Below are positions 5,845-7,217 of a DNA stretch of 7,217 bases, piece by piece. A model generated the notes under the pieces. It was not told where the DNA came from and did not search any database. It saw only the letters and a program-made list of their open reading frames with translations. The stretch is from an uncultured Gammaproteobacteria bacterium (GTDB lineage: Bacteria > Pseudomonadota > Gammaproteobacteria > Ga0077536): positions 1-7,217 of the forward strand of contig CAIPNE010000580.1 in assembly GCA_903866355.1 (NCBI GenBank), given 5' to 3'. Every line of letters begins with the position of its first letter. The first letter of the stretch is position 1. A program made the translations under genes and the position numbers.

Positions 5845-6918
5845 ATGGATTTTGGCATTAGCTTTCCGACCTATATCCGCTGCTGGCAAGACGCCCAAAT
5901 GGCGGAGGAATATGGTTTTTCGCACACGTGGTTTTACGACTCGCAGATGTGCTACAGCGACGTATACGCCAGCATGGCGTTAGTGGCCCACCACACCCGC
6001 ACCATCAAAATTGGCACCTTGGTGTCGATCTTGGGTAACCGCATTGCGCCCGTCACCGCGCATTCCATTGCGACCATCAATGAACTCGCACCGGGGCGGG
6101 TCATTTTGGGGGTGGGCACCGGCTTCACCGGCCGCAACGTGATGGGCATGCCGCCTATCCCCCTCAACACCCTGCGCGAACATGTGGAGATCATCCGCGA
6201 CTTACTCGCCGGGCGCGAGGCCGTTTATCGCGAAGGCAGCCGCGAGCGGCACATTAAATTTATCCATCCCGAGCGCGGTTACATTAACGTGCACGACCAT
6301 ATCCCGATCCACATGGCGGCCAACGGCCCCAAAGCCATCGCGATGACCGGCGAACTCGCCGAAGGTTGGATCACCATCGGCCTAGAGCCCGACTATATCG
6401 CCGATAGCCTGCGCCAGATCCGCGCGGCGGCCAGCGCGGCGGGTCGTGACCTTAGCGAGATTTACTGTACCAATCTCACCTCGGCCTGCGTGCTGCGACC
6501 CGGCGAATCGATATTGTCGGACCGTGTCATACAGCAAATTGGCCCGATGGCGATTCTGCTGCTACACACCAACTGGGATCCCAGCGACATTAAAGTAGGG
6601 CCGTTCGCACCGCCCGCAGTGAGTGCTGCGGCCAAGGCGTATTTCGACGAACACATCCTCACCATGAAAACCCCCATGGACCGGCGTTTTCAGGAGATGC
6701 ATTTGGGACATCTGGCGTTCCTGCGCGAAGGTGAACGGGCTTACCTCACGCCGGAGCTTATCAAGGCCGGCACGCTCACCGGCTCTGGGCCAGAAATCAT
6801 CGACCGCATTCGGGAATTGGAAGCCGCTGGGGTGACCAATATTGCGCTGAATGTGTGCGGCACGGACGCTCGCGAGATGATTCGCGAATTCGGCCGTGAG
6901 GTCATTTCCAAGTACTGA
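5845..6918 (+). CDS. LLM-class (luciferase-like) flavin or F420-dependent oxidoreductase
   Basis: A 357-aa cytoplasmic protein of the bacterial luciferase-like family, whose TIM-barrel enzymes use reduced FMN or coenzyme F420. Family marks: MDFGISFPTY at the first strand (1-10), AEEYGFSHTWFYDSQ (20-34), TIKIGTLVSILGNRIAPVTAH (53-73), the strongly conserved LAPGRVILGVGTG (81-93), LREHVEIIRDLLAG (110-123), IPIHMAANGPKAIAMTGELAEGWI (153-176), and a C-terminal helix pair (316-357). Length is normal for the F420-type Mer/Adf-like branch, but FMN use cannot be excluded and no F420 genes are in view. An upstream GTG at 5797 is in frame, but the ATG at 5845 is preferred: the family N-terminus begins there and AAAGG (5830-5834) lies 10 bp before it. 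It is divergent from the 1204-aa redox gene, which could share its regulation. The substrate is unknown. Confidence 0.9.
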   Translation: MDFGISFPTYIRCWQDAQMAEEYGFSHTWFYDSQMCYSDVYASMALVAHHTRTIKIGTLVSILGNRIAPVTAHSIATINELAPGRVILGVGTGFTGRNVMGMPPIPLNTLREHVEIIRDLLAGREAVYREGSRERHIKFIHPERGYINVHDHIPIHMAANGPKAIAMTGELAEGWITIGLEPDYIADSLRQIRAAASAAGRDLSEIYCTNLTSACVLRPGESILSDRVIQQIGPMAILLLHTNWDPSDIKVGPFAPPAVSAAAKAYFDEHILTMKTPMDRRFQEMHLGHLAFLREGERAYLTPELIKAGTLTGSGPEIIDRIRELEAAGVTNIALNVCGTDAREMIREFGREVISKY

Positions 6919-6926
6919 CATCACCC

Positions 6927-6949
6927 GGCGCGGCGCTTACCGCCGCGCC
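6927..6949. terminator. Strong hairpin between convergent genes
   Basis: GGCGCGGCG (6927-6935) pairs perfectly with CGCCGCGCC (6941-6949) around CTTAC. The loop contains the stop codon of the minus-strand permease gene and the hairpin starts 8 bp after the LLM stop. It could act as a shared transcription end or mRNA-stabilising element for both convergent genes. Neither side has a T-run, so intrinsic termination is uncertain. Confidence 0.45.
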
Positions 6950-7217
6950 TGCCAGGCTTCAACCCCGTGCATCAGCGCGGGCAGCACGATCAGCGCGCTG
7001 GCGAGCGCGTAGCCCAACGATAAGGAAATCAGCACCCCCATGCCGGCCATGCCGGGGTGCACGGACACCGCCAGCGTGCCAAACGACGCCACGGCCGTCA
7101 GGCCGCTAAACATCACCGCGCGCGGCGTGCTGCTACTGAGCAACGGAATCAAACCTTCGCTGTGCTGACGCCGCACCACCAAATAAGCACCGTACGCGTT
7201 GTTCAACCCAATGAGCA
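6937..7217 (-). CDS. MMPL/RND-family permease, C-terminal end (cut by window edge)
   Basis: The minus-strand frame enters at the window edge and ends with TAA at 6939-6937, giving 92 residues. The internal TTG at 7206 is not a start, since the frame remains open to the edge (LIGLNNAYGAYLVV...). The sequence has the usual end of an RND exporter of the MMPL type: a helix with a family-like pattern (SSSTPRAVMFSGLTAVASF), a short HPGMAGMG link, and a final helix ending VLPALM before a short basic tail (QARR). The STPRAV...ASFGTLA...HPG arrangement recalls the hopanoid-associated permease HpnN. Members export lipids or other hydrophobic compounds from the inner membrane and are usually 750-900 residues, so most lies beyond the window. 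Whether it is HpnN itself cannot be decided. Confidence 0.85.
   Translation of the reverse strand, partial: LIGLNNAYGAYLVVRRQHSEGLIPLLSSSTPRAVMFSGLTAVASFGTLAVSVHPGMAGMGVLISLSLGYALASALIVLPALMHGVEAWQARR

Noticed and set aside
6562..6924. 120-codon minus-strand frame inside the LLM gene
   Set aside because: Antisense shadow of a gene with clear family motifs.

Overview
This is a GC-rich stretch of bacterial chromosome with five protein genes, two of them cut by the window edges, and long noncoding gaps full of inverted repeats. Leucine and other codons are mixed and there are no insertion sequences, tRNAs, rRNAs or CRISPR arrays. The gene types (MFS permease, SDR dehydrogenase, luciferase-like flavin oxidoreductase, hopanoid-type MMPL/RND permease, giant FeS-flavoprotein) suggest a free-living proteobacterium, perhaps a gammaproteobacterium. 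That placement is an inference from protein flavour and is only weakly supported.

Layout. Positions 1-338 (minus) hold the start of an MFS transporter. Positions 339-591 are a divergent intergenic region with stacked hairpins. It ends in a terminator-like stem plus T-run only 30 bp before the next start codon, which looks like a leader or attenuator. Positions 592-1374 (plus) encode a 260-aa classical SDR. Positions 1375-2001 are about 627 bp with no credible gene but several near-perfect inverted repeats and an 11-bp direct repeat. Positions 2002-5616 (minus) encode a 1204-aa protein with an unrecognised N-terminal region, a GltD/NfnB-like two-[4Fe-4S] plus FAD/NAD(P) module, and a PyrK/NfnA-like ferredoxin-reductase module with a terminal [2Fe-2S] motif. 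Positions 5617-5844 form a compact divergent control region with a 20-bp TetR-type palindrome. Positions 5845-6918 (plus) encode a 357-aa luciferase-like monooxygenase-family oxidoreductase. Positions 6937-7217 (minus) hold the C-terminal end of an MMPL/RND permease, converging on the previous gene across an 18-bp gap that contains part of a strong hairpin.

How the genes may work together. The most interesting unit is the divergent pair of the 1204-aa redox protein and the LLM oxidoreductase around one palindromic operator. Both are nicotinamide/flavin redox enzymes, and the palindrome lies where a repressor could block the promoter of the large gene. A shared regulon in which the fused Nfn/Sud-like protein balances NAD(H), NADP(H) and a low-potential carrier is a reasonable hypothesis, but no substrate can be read from the sequence. 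The SDR and the MFS gene are divergent from each other and may be a separate unit.
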